64,000 nt of DNA, from positions 1,549,250,749-1,549,314,748 of the forward strand of contig NC_090446.1 of NCBI RefSeq assembly GCF_031143425.1, in the 5' to 3' direction. The DNA is from Pleurodeles waltl. Its lineage: Eukaryota > Chordata > Amphibia > Caudata > Salamandridae. A model generated the notes under the pieces. The model did no database searches. It was not told the origin of the DNA and was given only the letters and a program-made list of their open reading frames with translations. Below are positions 20,961 through 32,140 of this stretch, one piece after another. The first letter of the stretch is position 1. Every line of letters starts with the position of its first letter. The translations under genes and the position numbers were made by a program.

Positions 20961-22114
20961 GGGTTTGCGCCTGTTCCCAATATGTCCACCTCTTGGCAGC
21001 TCCAAACTCTGCTAGCTATCATAGCACAGAATTAAAGAATGGCCAAGTGGGGGGTGGGTTTTAGGTTGGGAACAGCGGGGAAGGAGACCTGTGGAAGCAA
21101 GAGCTAAGAACACAATAGCAAGGTTATTCACATTAATCTTCATGAACTTTGTTTTTAATTCTTTATGCTCTAATAACATGAGAGATCAAGAACTTTTCAA
21201 TAACGTGACCTTTTTACATTCATATGCTCTGAATATTAAACTCACTCAAGTTAATCCTTAGCATAGCAATTATATCACAACAGGAATCAAAGAGTACATT
21301 TGTTCCCAAATAATTAACTGCTATAGGATTCGTGAATAATACTGTAGCATAGTCAAACTGACTAAACTTGTTTTGTCTAGAAAGATCACACTCTGTTTGA
21401 TCTAAATTTCAAGATTCAATTGCCCAGAAGTTATTGCGCACCTTATTGCCAGACTAAGCATCAAGATTCAAATGCCTTGAACTGATCGTGCGCTCTGCCG
21501 ATCCGAACTGCAAGGGTTACTTGCCAAGAATAAATCGCACACTGTAAATCACAAAGGCAAAACTCAAATGTTTGTTGAAAGCAGAGTCCAGGATATTTCC
21601 CTGAAGTCTGCCTGACCGCCCTGCTTGAAGATCAGCAAGATAATGAGGACAGGGCCAGGAAATGTCCAAGTAGGCCTCCGGAAGCGGAGCCCAGGAAAGT
21701 GCTGCTGCTCTGCACCGGGACCTCTGAATAGTGAGCACTGAAGCTGGGTTGGGTTCCTTAAATAGACCCAAGCCCCGCCCACATGCCACACCCAGCCAGG
21801 TTGCAGGACTTGCGCACTCGACCCTAAAAGGACTTGTGAACATGCTCCCATCAGAGTGGTTCAGCCGCTGCTACTGATTGCATCCCTGGCTCAGAGAGTA
21901 CTGGGTTGAATGTGTATACTAGTAAGTAAGTAGAAAGTGAAGAAGACGGTAGCTGGCCCACTCCAATTTCTCAACATCCAGGAGTTCAGGTGAGTCCCAA
22001 GTAACACTAACCTCTCATAATTTAGCTTCTGTGGCCATGGGATAGTCCTCGGGGGCTCATACATGACCCAGCCCCAATTTATTTTAAGTGAGGAAACAGA
22101 TTTTCAGTGTAGTC
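20961..22114. other. Unassigned region with GC-box/TATA-like stretch
   Basis: No coding sequence was recognised. On the minus strand near 21740-21830 there is TTTTAGGGTCGAGTGCGCAA, then GGGCGGGGCTTGGG and TATTTAAGG within 90 bp. This looks like an RNA polymerase II promoter or LTR core. The TTTAGGGTCGA block recurs in inverted or direct form near 23970 and 27935, marking a dispersed repeat. Confidence 0.4.
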
Positions 22115-22292
22115 CAGTGGCATAACAAAGGCCCTAGCAGCCTGTGGTGCTGGAGGGGGGGCTGCCGAGCACCAGGGGGCCCCCTCAGCACACTACATTG
22201 TGCTCAGGCAGCAGGCCCCTGACTGGGTCCCAGGGGGAGAGGCCCCCACAGGTACTTTGCAGGGGTAGCCCTTAAGTTTCATTACGCCGCTG
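22115..22292. mobile_element. Probable hAT-type MITE
   Basis: The ends CAGTGGCATAAC and ATTACGCCGCTG (inverse CAGCGGCGTAAT) form a 12-bp inverted repeat with three mismatches. CAGYGGCRTAA ends are typical of hAT elements. Flanking 8-mers GTGTAGTC and CTGTAATT match at 5 of 8 positions, consistent with an old 8-bp duplication. The length of 178 bp leaves no coding capacity. Confidence 0.5.
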
Positions 22293-23247
22293 CTGTAATT
22301 GATTAAATTCTTGAGTCCAACACACTTTAATAAAAACAAATCCTGTTGCACTAACATGTCTATGATGCACGGCCCCAAATAACAGGTTATGCACTTGGTG
22401 CTCATTGATTTTATTCACTGAGACCCGGTGTTGTTCACTGAGAAGCAACGTGGAAGTCAGCGCGTCTTTCTCGCACAGTCATAGGAATGTATACAACGAT
22501 CTCGGCCCCATCAGATAACCATGTGATCTTCGTCATGTTCCTCTGGGCTCTGACAGGGAGCAGGCTCTGGCCGTGTCCTGCCCTCCAGCTGGTCCATCTA
22601 TCTTCCCCCCCGCACGAAGGTTCAAGAGCGAACAGCAGCTGAGAGTAAATAAGCGGGTCGAGGGGGGTAACGATGAACTCTTGAACAGCACTCAGTTTTT
22701 TTTCTGGGCCCTTGTATTTTTCAGCCCCATTTCTGTGACAAGAAGAGAGTGCCCTTTGACCCGGACAGTGACGTATGCTGTTTGGCCTGCAGTGTACTGG
22801 GACTGGCAGTTTACCTTACCGTGGGAACCAAATGAATCCCAAGGCCATGATGAGGTGTGGCTGGCGGATCTCGCAGAGTGTTTTGTGCCACATTAAAGTT
22901 ATCAAAAAAGCGCTATGACACGGCCAGCGCTGGCGTCACGTCATAGCGCTTTTTATTTGCGGGTGAAAGAGCAGGAAGGGCAAGCATGGATGGACTGGGG
23001 AGGGGGCTGGTATACGTAAGCAAGAAAAGAAGGGTGGGGACGAAGGGGACAGATACATGGGGAAGTAGTGGAAAGGGAAAGCAGCAAAATGGGTAAAAGA
23101 AAATAACACTTCAATCAAGGCACGATCAGCGAACGGACACCAGTTAAATGTGATCAATCTGTGCTCGGTCCCTGCGCCGGAGAAAAGAACGGAAGTGACG
23201 CATGGCCTGCGCTGGCCATTCAGGATGCAGTAAAGCAAAGTGACATA
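22293..23247. other. Unassigned region with cruciform-prone palindrome
   Basis: No gene was recognised. The main structure is a nested palindrome at 22905-22954. The rest has purine-rich stretches (22960-23100). Confidence 0.4.
22905..22954. repeat. Nested palindrome
   Basis: Perfect 15-nt arms AAAAAGCGCTATGAC and its inverse flank an inner 12-bp perfect palindrome, GCCAGCGCTGGC. It could extrude as a cruciform or form an RNA hairpin with a T-rich end. Confidence 0.85.
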
Positions 23248-23877
23248 GGTGGTCATTCTGACCCTGGCGGTCTTTGACCGCCAGGGCGGAGGACCGCGGG
23301 AGCACCGCCGACAGGCCGGCGGTGCTCCAATGGGGATTCCGACCGCGGCGGTAAAGCCGCGGTCGGACCGGCACCACTGGCGGGGTCCCGCCAGTGTACC
23401 GCGGCCCCATTGAATCCTCCGCGGCGGCGCAGCTTGCTGCACCGCCGCGGGGATTCCGACCCCCCCTACCGCCATCCAGATCCCGGCGGTCGGACCGCCG
23501 AGATCCGGATGGCGGTAGGGGGGGTCGCGGGGCCCCTGGGGGCCCCTGCAGTGCCCATGCCACTGGCATGGGCATTGCAGGGGCCCCCGTAAGAGGGCCC
23601 CTACATGTATTTCACTGTCTGCTGCGCAGACAGTGAAATACGTGACGGGTGCAACTGCACCCGTCGCACAGCTTCCACTCCGCCGGCTCGATTCCGAGCC
23701 GGCTTCATCGTGGAAGCCTCTTTCCCGCTGGGCTGGCTGGCGGTCTGAAGGCGACCGCCCGCCAGCCCAGCGGGAAAGTCAGAATTACCGCCGCGGTCTT
23801 TCGACCGCGGAACGGTAACCTGACGGCGGGACTTTGGCGGGCGGCCTCCGCCGCCCGCCAAGGTCAGAATGAGGGCC
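23248..23877. mobile_element. GC-rich MITE 4
   Basis: This 630-bp element has ends GGTGGTCATTCTGACC and GGTCAGAATGAGGGCC, flanked by ATA on both sides (23245-23247 and 23878-23880). It is the same broad family as MITE 3 (CATTCTGAC ends, stacked GGCGGT/ACCGCC blocks, GGCCCCTG inverted pairs), and both share a CACTGTCTGC..GCAGACAGTG hairpin. It has no coding capacity. Confidence 0.85.
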
Positions 23878-24660
23878 ATAGACTCTTCACCAATGGAAAG
23901 CAGCGGGCAGATTACAAGCCTTTTATTGTGTACAATAGAGTCTCGCCAGCGAGAGCGCATGTTCATGCGCTGTCACAGGTCGACCCTAAACAAGCATTTG
24001 CCATACGACGGGTCTCGCGTTTGCTCATGTTAGAGCTGATCGCGTTGTAAACTCCAAACCCGACTTTTCACCTATCGGCAAAAGTGCATTGATGTATATA
24101 ACCCGAAAAAGTGAAATTAACTATGTAAAGCGCTCAACTTCTGCCAAGCGAGATCGCGCTCGTAAATTAGAGAAAAAGAAGTCCACGAGCCCAATGGAAA
24201 ACAGCGAGCCGCGCATGTTTACTGTACTTGGTCACTGCGCTAGAGGAGGGCTAGCCACCGGAAAAGGCATGACGTATGCGCAGCACGGAGGACTGCTGCG
24301 GCCGCAACAAGTGACCCGCGACGGTGCTACCAGGCACCAGAAAATAGAAAGGAAAATGCCCAGGGGCTGCCCCCCTCGTCCTGGCAGCAACTAAAGCAAG
24401 AGGTGCCCAGGGCCGCCCCCACCTCCAACAAAGGAATAAAGAAGTCAGGTGCTCACACGTACCTAGATAGAAAAATAAGCGGTGCCCGAAGCCCCCACGC
24501 CCCCCTCACTGACGGTGCCATCTGCATGCCTCTTCAAACGAGGCTGTGCAGTTTGGAGAAAAAAAAATTGGACAGACAGGAAAAAAAAAAAAAAAAGAGA
24601 GAAGAGAAAAGGGAGAGATGAGAAAGGATAAATAAAATAGCACTTACCTGCAGCCCCCAC
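23878..24660. other. Dispersed repeat, unclassified
   Basis: The stretch resembles 27790-27990: both have AATGRAAGCA..GCAGATT, an A/T-rich middle, and a GGTCGACCCTAAA or GCTCGACCCTAAA block. No coding domain is evident. An A-rich tract is at 24575-24600. Confidence 0.4.
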
Positions 24661-24900
24661 CAGCATGACAAGTCCTCCCAGCAGCATGACAAGTCCTCCC
24701 GGCAGCATGACAAGTCCTCCCAACAGCATGACAAGTCCTCCCGGCAGCATGACAAGTCCTCCCAGCAGCATGACAAGTCCTCCCGGCAGCATGACAAGTC
24801 CTCCCAGCAGCATGACAAGTCCTCCCAGCAGCATGACAAGTCCTCCCGGCAGCATGACAAGTCCTCCCGGCAGCATGACAAGTCCTCCCAGCAGCATGCC
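24661..24900 (+). repeat. 21-bp minisatellite
   Basis: Eleven tandem 21-bp copies of AGCATGACAAGTCCTCCCRGC, with rare substitutions, plus a degenerate twelfth. Because 21 is a multiple of three, all frames stay open through the array, which makes long spurious reading frames on both strands. Confidence 0.95.
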
Positions 24901-27790
24901 CTCCTCACCGGCAGCTGTTGAAATACACGGGGCCGGTAACACGAAAGACTGGCTTCAAGCTAGAAAAAAAAAAGTGCACTGCTGGCATCCAGTGGCCAGA
25001 GTTGGTATTGCACCCTATTTCTGTTTTAAAAGTAAAAGAAGCTTGGATGAAGGCAAGTTTACAGCAGCACCTTCAGAAAGTGACTGCTCCAAACCAACAG
25101 TGCGTCCGTGGACAGAAACAGCGCAGAAGACGGAAACGGCGAGGAAGAAGGAAGCGACACTGGAAAAGAGAAGAAGAAGACTGCAGCTGTCCCAGCAAAG
25201 CTGCAACAGTGAGAAACGGACGCAAGTGCCACGTGAGGTACGAAGAGAGCGCGCATGGTCTGCGCAGCCCCTGGCGGCCGTCCGCCACCACCGCCGAAAG
25301 AGCGTCACATGCCCCAGCAGTGATGGACGTCACCGCAGGACAAGAAAGGGACATGCCAGGCGTTGCCACAGGACGGCCAGAAGAAAAAAAAAGAGACTGA
25401 CACATGCACAGCGTGCACAGAGAGCTGCGCCACATAATGTGACGACACGGGTAAAGTCCATGAAGATGGAGAGAGTACCCGAGAGCGTGACGTAACGCAT
25501 GGGAGAAGAGGCCATGTCAGCTGGCCGCGCAGCGACGGAAGATGGCCAATGTTGGCCCATCAGTGAGCAGGTCATCTGAACTGACCGACCCTGCCAGAGC
25601 AGATGGCAGGAGTGAGCGCAGTAACAGCGCAGCCTCGAGCCGCAAGAATGGCGACCTCGAGTGAAGAGAAGGAGGAAGAGAGCGGGGACCCTCCTGCCAG
25701 AGAGAGGTCCACCAAGAGGATCCGGGAACGGACCAGACCGGGAGAGGTCTGCCTGAAGAGCAGATCAAGTCCTACCCGCAGGACTCAGCCTGTGAGAGGC
25801 TGCGACCGAGCAAGGTGCACCAGAGGAGGTGCAGTGATAGGTCCATGTGACGCAGCATGCGACCCGTGGCACCACGCCACGTCGAGGACAAAGAGGAAGA
25901 TGCACCAGCGAAGGTGCAGTGATAGGTCCGTGTGAAGCAGCATGCGACCCGTGGCACCACGCCACGTCGAGGACAAAGAGGAAGATGTACCAGCAGAGGT
26001 GCAGCGCAAGGTCCATGTGCCGCAACATGTGACCTGTGGCACGACGCCACACCAAGGAGAAGAGAGAGTGGCACGATGCCAACAAGAAATGAGGAGAGGA
26101 GTGTGACAGACCGGTCACACCACAGATCAACTCCATCACAGGTGTGAAAGTGGAAGGAAGTAGAGTGACACAACTGAGGACTCGTGAGAGCAGATGAGGA
26201 GGTACCCATCATTACAAGACAGTCACCGGGGTGAGCAGACGTCACTGAAGACAGCGATGCGGGTGGTCCCCCACACTTACCAGTGCGACCGTCCTGTCAC
26301 CTGTCACCGGCTGCTTGGCTGCGATGCCATCCCTGACGCCGACTGCACAGGCCACACAAGACCCACCGTGGCCACTACGTCCATCAAGTGGTCCTTCCGC
26401 CGACGAAGCCGCCACCACCTGTTTGATCTGCAAAAGGATGAAAAAAACATCATCATCATCAAGATGAGGTGCATCACCCAATCATCGAAGGAGGAGCACA
26501 GCACCACCTGAGGGGAGACAGTCAGCAACAAGAACCGACGCTGACAAGGCATGTCTGGCAACGTAGAAACTTACCATCTGAACACCTGCCATGAGCTCAG
26601 TGAACCAGACGCCTGCCGGTGAGAGCAGACCAGATCATTTGGACCATCCACCCTTGGGGTTGCACAAGACTAGGACGTGGCCCTGTTGGGAGTTCAGAGA
26701 GACTCCTTTGGCGTGGCCTACGTTGGCCCGCACAGCCCACGCAGTCCCACCGCAATCCAGGGACAAGGGCCTCCAACAAATTCCTGTGAGAGCAGAATAT
26801 CGCTGAGAGAGAATGCATCTGAGACAGCTCCACGTCAGGCATCCGGAAGCACGGAGGTCTCATATCGAGAGACTGGTCATCTGAAGACTTTGCACTATGG
26901 CCAGAGCACCTGAATCCAGATGGCTCGAGCAAGCGGACCCTGCATCAACAACCCTTGTGGCTCCATGCGAGACTAGGATGTGGTCCTGTAGGCTGTTCCT
27001 CTGAGACGTCTTTGCTGGGCCTGAGATAGGCAAGCACAGCCCACACAGTCCAGTGGAAGCCCGCGGAAGGGCCTCGAGGAGACTCCTGCTTGATGGAGGT
27101 CTGGCACGAGAGGGAAGACTGTCGCTGCTCTGCCGCTGGACTCCCAGGAGCCCCAGGCCGTCACGTAATCTGCAGTCTTAGGAGGTAGACAATCTCTAGA
27201 GTCAGAATGCCGTCCAGAACTGTGTACAGTGGACTCCCCACTGCTCCAGATGCACCCGCATCAGAAACTATTAAATACACTTTGACCACATGAGCCCAGG
27301 CAGGACCGGATCGACAATATCCAGCGAACTGTGAGGTCGTGGACAAGCGACTGAAGTATCTGGACTTCATCCACACTGTGTTCATGCCCAGCTGTACCTG
27401 GTTAAATTATGGACTCGTGCGGAGGTGTCCGGGTGCTCCCAGCTGCACCATGTCCACTGCAATTCTGCAGTCTGCCTTTTCAAGGCCGAGAGACTGATTG
27501 TGGTGCTTTGTTATTGTTTCTTTTACAGGTTGGACTTTTGTTTGGTTCCTCAATAAAGTTTGGGAGGGATGTAGAATCCAGCTGGACTCGTTCTAGTGTT
27601 TCTGCCAGCCACTCTGCTGAGGGCTGGTCTTACATATGTAACCCACACCCACCCAACACAGGCGTCACCAGTCAGGTGACCCTGCCAATAAAAGGGGCCG
27701 GGCGCACGTGCCTGAGGCCAGTTTAGTACCACCCTTCCACCGTGTCTGCGTCCCCTCATTTAGCAGCATGAGGGCCTAGTGCCCCATATT
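24901..27790 (+). other. Unassigned GC-rich, transcript-like block
   Basis: No protein family was recognised. The visible structures are an 85-bp tandem repeat (25817-26055), two diverged copies of a roughly 125-bp segment near 26665-26790 and 26968-27090 (ACTAGGAYGTGG..CACAGCCCAC), a 3' splice-site-like tract ending at 27528 (TTGTTTCTTTTACAG), and AATAAA at 27552. A second AATAAAAGG lies near 27690. It may be the non-coding part of an LTR element or a non-autonomous retroelement. Confidence 0.35.
25817..26055 (+). repeat. 85-bp tandem repeat, about 2.8 copies
   Basis: Units start at 25817, 25902 and 25987 (GCACCAG or GTACCAG), each with GCATGCGACCCGTGGCACCA or a variant. The first two copies are nearly identical, and the third is diverged and incomplete. 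Confidence 0.9.
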
Positions 27791-28435
27791 ACACCTTCGA
27801 CTAATGAAAGCAAGCAGATTTAATTAGGGAAGCCCACGAACCAATAAAAAGCACTGACATGAAGTTGACAGGGCTCCGAGCCCTTTTCTAAATACAAAAG
27901 AGTCTTGCTGCTATACGCATGCGCGAGCACATGCAAAGCAGGCTCGACCCTAAAAATGGCTCGAAGTGACAGAGAAACAATTGGGAAGTTTGTCGTGATC
28001 AGCTAGCTGAGGTCGCCATCCAGTGGTCATTTTCTGGAATAACCACAGAACTGATATTTTCTGCTGGCTGGCTGATGGCTCACATCACATCCCCCCCACT
28101 CTCCTGCAAGAGCCTCTAACACTGAACACAGCACTCAACAGCTTTGTCATAGCTGCCTAGCTTTCATATTGCTATGTGTGACATTTTCATAATAGTGCAT
28201 TTATGAGTGACACTTCAACGACTATGAGAGACACTTTTTCATGAGCAAAATCAAGCAATGAAGAGGAGGCAACCATGTAAATACATAGCTGCCAAGTTTT
28301 CAGTCCCCTCATTTTCATGTGTTCAGTGTCCTCATGTGTGACATTCGAATGCCTTATGTGTAACACTTTGAGTGACACTTTATCACACGCACAAAAAAGC
28401 ACTTATAATGCGATAACCTACAGAAGTTACACCAC
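27791..28435. other. Dispersed repeat and unassigned DNA
   Basis: The first 200 bp match the repeat at 23878-24000 (AATGAAAGCA, GCTCGACCCTAAA). The rest has TGTGTGACACTT-like short motifs and no coding sequence. Confidence 0.35.
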
Positions 28436-28905
28436 TTTGGGGCATAGTTAAGAAAAGTGGCGCTGCACGCAGTGCAGTGCCACTTCTCTTGCGCCCCTTA
28501 GAGCCCCCTAATGCCACCATGTGTGCACCGTATTTAAAATACGGCACACCATGGCGGTAGTCAGGGGACTAACGTCGACATTTTGATGCTAATCCTGCAA
28601 AGCACCCAGAGGCCCATTGTAAAAAAGGGTGTGTCTCCTTTTAAGTCCTGCTCTGAGCAGGCGTTAAAAGTGCATCAAAAATGTCACAAGGAAATCTCTT
28701 TTCCACCCCTCCTAACGAGGGAACGCCCCCCCCCTTGCATACATTATGCCCGGTGCAGGCATAATGTAGCACAAACGGTTACAAAGTGGCACAATGCGTG
28801 CATTACGCCACTTTGTAAGTATGCCACAGTGTTTTTGGTCTTCTAACACCACATCAGCATAAAAAAATGACTCTAATGTGGCATTAGAATGGCACTAGGG
28901 GATCT
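28436..28905. mobile_element. Probable hairpin-rich MITE
   Basis: The segment is a string of hairpins: AGTGGCGCTGCAC with its inverse (28456-28484), CCGTATTT/AAATACGG, CATTATGCC/GGCATAATG, and TTACAAAGTGGC/GCCACTTTGTAA. It starts GGGGCATAGTTAAG, like other elements with AT-rich ends here. The exact ends and target duplication were not resolved. Confidence 0.45.
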
Positions 28906-29001
28906 GGGGTCTCATCACCTGGATATTGGTCCACAATTACGTAGATGCAATTTTGCCTTGCCTGAATAGCAGCAACTCTTGGTCACCTTAGCAGCAAGCA
29001 G

Positions 29002-29149
29002 GCCAAGTTTCCCATGTGCTGCTTCATTCCAGGGTTTTTCTTTGAATTCTGGCACTTGTGGTCTTGTTTATTACATGATAAAAGAAGACTACAAGTCCCA
29101 GAATTCAAACAGAGAAACTTGAGCTGGAGCAGCACATGGGAAACTTGGC
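29002..29149. repeat. Foldback element, 148 bp
   Basis: The left arm from 29002 (GCCAAGTTTCCCATGTGCTG) is repeated in inverse at the right end, with about 85% arm identity over 68 nt and a short AT loop near 29075. The right arm holds ACTACAAGTCCCAGAATTC, close to the known ZNF143/STAF-type motif. It could form a long RNA hairpin. Confidence 0.8.
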
Positions 29150-29875
29150 AGCTATGCAGCAGAGCTGCTTCATTAAGGGGACATCATGCTCAAATATTCA
29201 TTTTCATTAAAGGTTCTAGATAACAATATGCAACATTTAGCACAACTGGCTTTAAATATAGAGCAGTCATCACATAAAATTATAACAGTGTACTGTACTT
29301 TATGTGAGAGTAGAGATCATAGGTTTGTATTTTCTTTCACGTTTCATGATATTAAACATTTAAAGAACATTGGGTGACCTGCCTGCTTGCAGGCTATGAA
29401 CCTCCCAGGAGTTGAACTGGCCTCCGGACCAGACACCGAGGAGTTTAACGTGCTCACAGAGAGACTCCCCCTGCTGCCTCAGTAGTCTGTGTCAGTCGCG
29501 GCACATGGGGACTAAAAGGGGTGCAGGGGTGCGGCGCGTGGCGGGGTGGGGCAACGCTGCTCCCCCTCATGGAAGAACCGCCCCTGGCCTGTCTGTTTCT
29601 TGCTGCCAAGTGCTGGTCACAGAGTCCGGCGTCCTAGTGAGTCGTTGAATGTCACTCCTAATTACACTGAAATTATGAAAATGTCACACATAAGCAGCCT
29701 GAAACCTTGGCAGCTGTGTCACAGTATGGCCCCTGGATTCGCTTAAAGTCTGGGCATTGCCTGGATCAATACAGTGAGCTGAGCCCAGTCCACAGCACTC
29801 GTCCCAAGGTGACAGCAGTTGCAGGCTGCTAAAATAAATGAATATCATTCAATTTATTAACTCTACTGACACTCA
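29150..29875. other. Unassigned region
   Basis: No gene, inverted repeat or tandem repeat was recognised here. Confidence 0.4.
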
Positions 29876-30800
29876 GGGGCATATTTATACTCCGTTTGCG
29901 CCGAATTTGCGTCGTTTTTTTCTACGCAAGTTCGGCGCAAAACTAACGCCATATTTATACTTTGGCGTTAGACGCGTCTAGCGCCAAAGTATGAGGAATG
30001 AGCGTCATTTTTTTGCGTGAACGCCTTCCTTGCGTTAATGAGATGCAAGGTAGGCGTTCCCGTCTAAAAAAATGACTGCGACGCAAATGCGTCGTATTTA
30101 TACTCCTGGGCAAAAATCACGCCCGGGAGTGGGCGGGGCAAAAAACCCCGCATTTGCGCCTCTTTTTAACGCCTGGGTCAGGGCAGGCGTTAAGGGACCT
30201 GTGGGCTCAAAATGAGCCCACAGCTGCACTCCCATGCCCCCAGGGACCCCCCCTGCCACCCTTGCCCACCCCAGGAGGACACCCAAGGATGGAGGGACCC
30301 ATCCCAGGGACATTCAGGTAAGTTCAGGTAAGTATAATTTTTTTTTTTTTTAAATATTTTTTCTTGGCATAGGGGGGCCTGATTTGTGCCCCCCTACATG
30401 CCACTATGCCCAATGACCATGCCCAGGGGACATAAGTCCCCTGGGCATGGCCATTGGGCAAGGGGGCATGACTCCTGTCTTTACTAAGACAAGAGTCATG
30501 TAAATGGCATCTGGGCGTCGTAAAAAATGGCGCAAATCGGGTTGAGGCGATTTTTTTGCCTCAACCTGACTTGCCCCATTTTAAGACGCCCTAACGCCAT
30601 TTTCCCCAACGCCGGCGCTGCCTGGTGTACGTGGTTTTTTTCCACGCACACCAGGCAGCGCCGGTCTGCTAGCGCCGGCTAACGCCATTCAATAAATACG
30701 GCGCCCGCATGGCGCTTCAGAATGGCGTTAGCCGGCGCTAAACTTTTTGACGCTAAACTGCGTTAGCGCAGTTTAGCGTCAAAAAGTATAAATATGGGCC
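29876..30800 (+). mobile_element. Hairpin MITE 5
   Basis: This 925-bp element has ends GGGGCATATTTATACT and AGTATAAATATGGGCC and is flanked by TCA on both sides (29873-29875 and 30801-30803), a TNA target as in Harbinger elements. It consists largely of hairpins: CCATGCCCAGGGGAC arms with an ATAA loop (30417-30450), GGCGCTGCCTGGTG arms around TTTTTTT (about 30613-30663), and GCGTTAGCGC-type terminal palindromes. Two tandem CAGGTAAGT motifs sit at 30315-30333. It carries no coding capacity. Confidence 0.85.
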
Positions 30801-31224
30801 TCAGAGACCCGAATGATTGAGCGCAGCACTCGCCCTGCTGTTGTTGATGCGCCTCTTTAGACTCCCAGCTCCTCCCTCACAGCCTGCACGCTGGTTCTGT
30901 CAACGCGCTAAAAATGTGTAACTAATGCATTTTATTGTGGTGATGCGGACCACCACACTAAAATGGGTAAATCTAACCCCTCGTGCGTGGTACTTGGCAG
31001 GGCTGCTTTCTTATTTATCTGTCCTCCATGACAAGGACTGTTATCTCTGATGTGTGCCTCGATGGGCTGAGGGGTGCAGGGACATCTTAAGACTTTTGGG
31101 GCCGCGGGTCTAATATATTTCAGGGGCCCCTGTTCGGAACAGTTTATAATTTAGAATCCAGTTTCACCAGGCCCTCTTTGGCCAGGTCACTGAGAGCGAC
31201 CAGCCACACTGGTCCGAATTCTGA
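30801..31224. other. Spacer between MITEs 5 and 6
   Basis: This 424-bp spacer holds no recognisable coding sequence or repeat. Confidence 0.4.
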
Positions 31225-32140
31225 GGCCCGTATTTATACTCCGTTTGCGCCGAATTTGCGTCGTTTTTTTTTACGCAAATTCGACGCAAAACTAACTCCA
31301 TATTTATACTTTGGCGTTAGACGTGTCTAGCGCCAAAGTTCTTGGAGTTAGCGTCATTTTTTGGCGTGAACCCCTTCCTTGCGTTAATGATATGCAAGGT
31401 AGGCGTTCCCGTCTTAAAAAATGACTCCGACGCGTAAGCGTCGTATTTATACTCCCGGGCAAAAATGACGCCCGGGAGTGGGCGGGTCAAAAAAACCCGC
31501 ATTTGCGCCTGATTTTAACGTCTGGGTCAGGGCAGGCGTTAAGGGACCTGTGGGCTCAGAATGAGCCCACAGGTGCCCTCCCCTGCCCCCAGGGACCCCC
31601 CCTGCCACCCTTGCCCACCCCAGGAGGACACCCAAGGATGGAGGGACCCACCCCAGGGACATTAAGGTAAGTTCAGGTAAGTATATATTTTTTTATTTTT
31701 GTTTGGCATAGGGGGGCCTGATTTGTGCCCCCCTACATGCCACTATGCCCAATGACCATGCCCAGGGGACATAAGTCCCCTGGGCATGGCCATTGGGCAA
31801 GGGGGCATGACTCCTGTCTTTACTAAGACAGGAGTCATGTAAATGGCGTCTGGGCGTCGTTAAAAAATGGCGCAAATCTGGTTGAGGCGATTTTTTTGCC
31901 TCAACCTGACTTGCCCCATTTTAAGACGCCCATACGCCATTTTCCCCTACGCCGGCGCTGCCTGGTGTACGTGGTTTTTTTCCACGCACACCAGGAAGCG
32001 GCGGTCTGCTAGCGCCGGCTAACGCCATTCAATAAATACGGCGCCCACATGGCGCTTCAGAATGGCGTTAGCCGGCGCTAATTTTTTTGACGCTAAACTG
32101 CGTTAGCGCAGTTTAGCGTCAAAAAGTATAAATACGGGCC
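31225..32140 (+). mobile_element. Hairpin MITE 6
   Basis: A sister of MITE 5 in the same orientation, 916 bp, with ends GGCCCGTATTTATACT and AGTATAAATACGGGCC. The flanks are TGA and TAA, a target duplication with one change. It has the same hairpins (for example 31756-31789) and tandem GGTAAGT motifs (31664-31682). By eye it is well over 90% identical to MITE 5 across most of its length. Confidence 0.85.

Noticed and set aside
24661..24900. CRISPR-like regular repeats
   Set aside because: Units are directly contiguous with no spacers, and the context is a vertebrate genome; this is a minisatellite.
24665..25495. 276-codon frame with MTSPPSS repeats
   Set aside because: The first third is the 21-bp minisatellite, which is open in several frames; the remainder has no known domain and no start context.
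25765..26245. Minus-strand frames with repeated SLSSTWRGATG-type segments
   Set aside because: They follow the 85-bp tandem repeat and shift frame between units; no conserved protein is visible.
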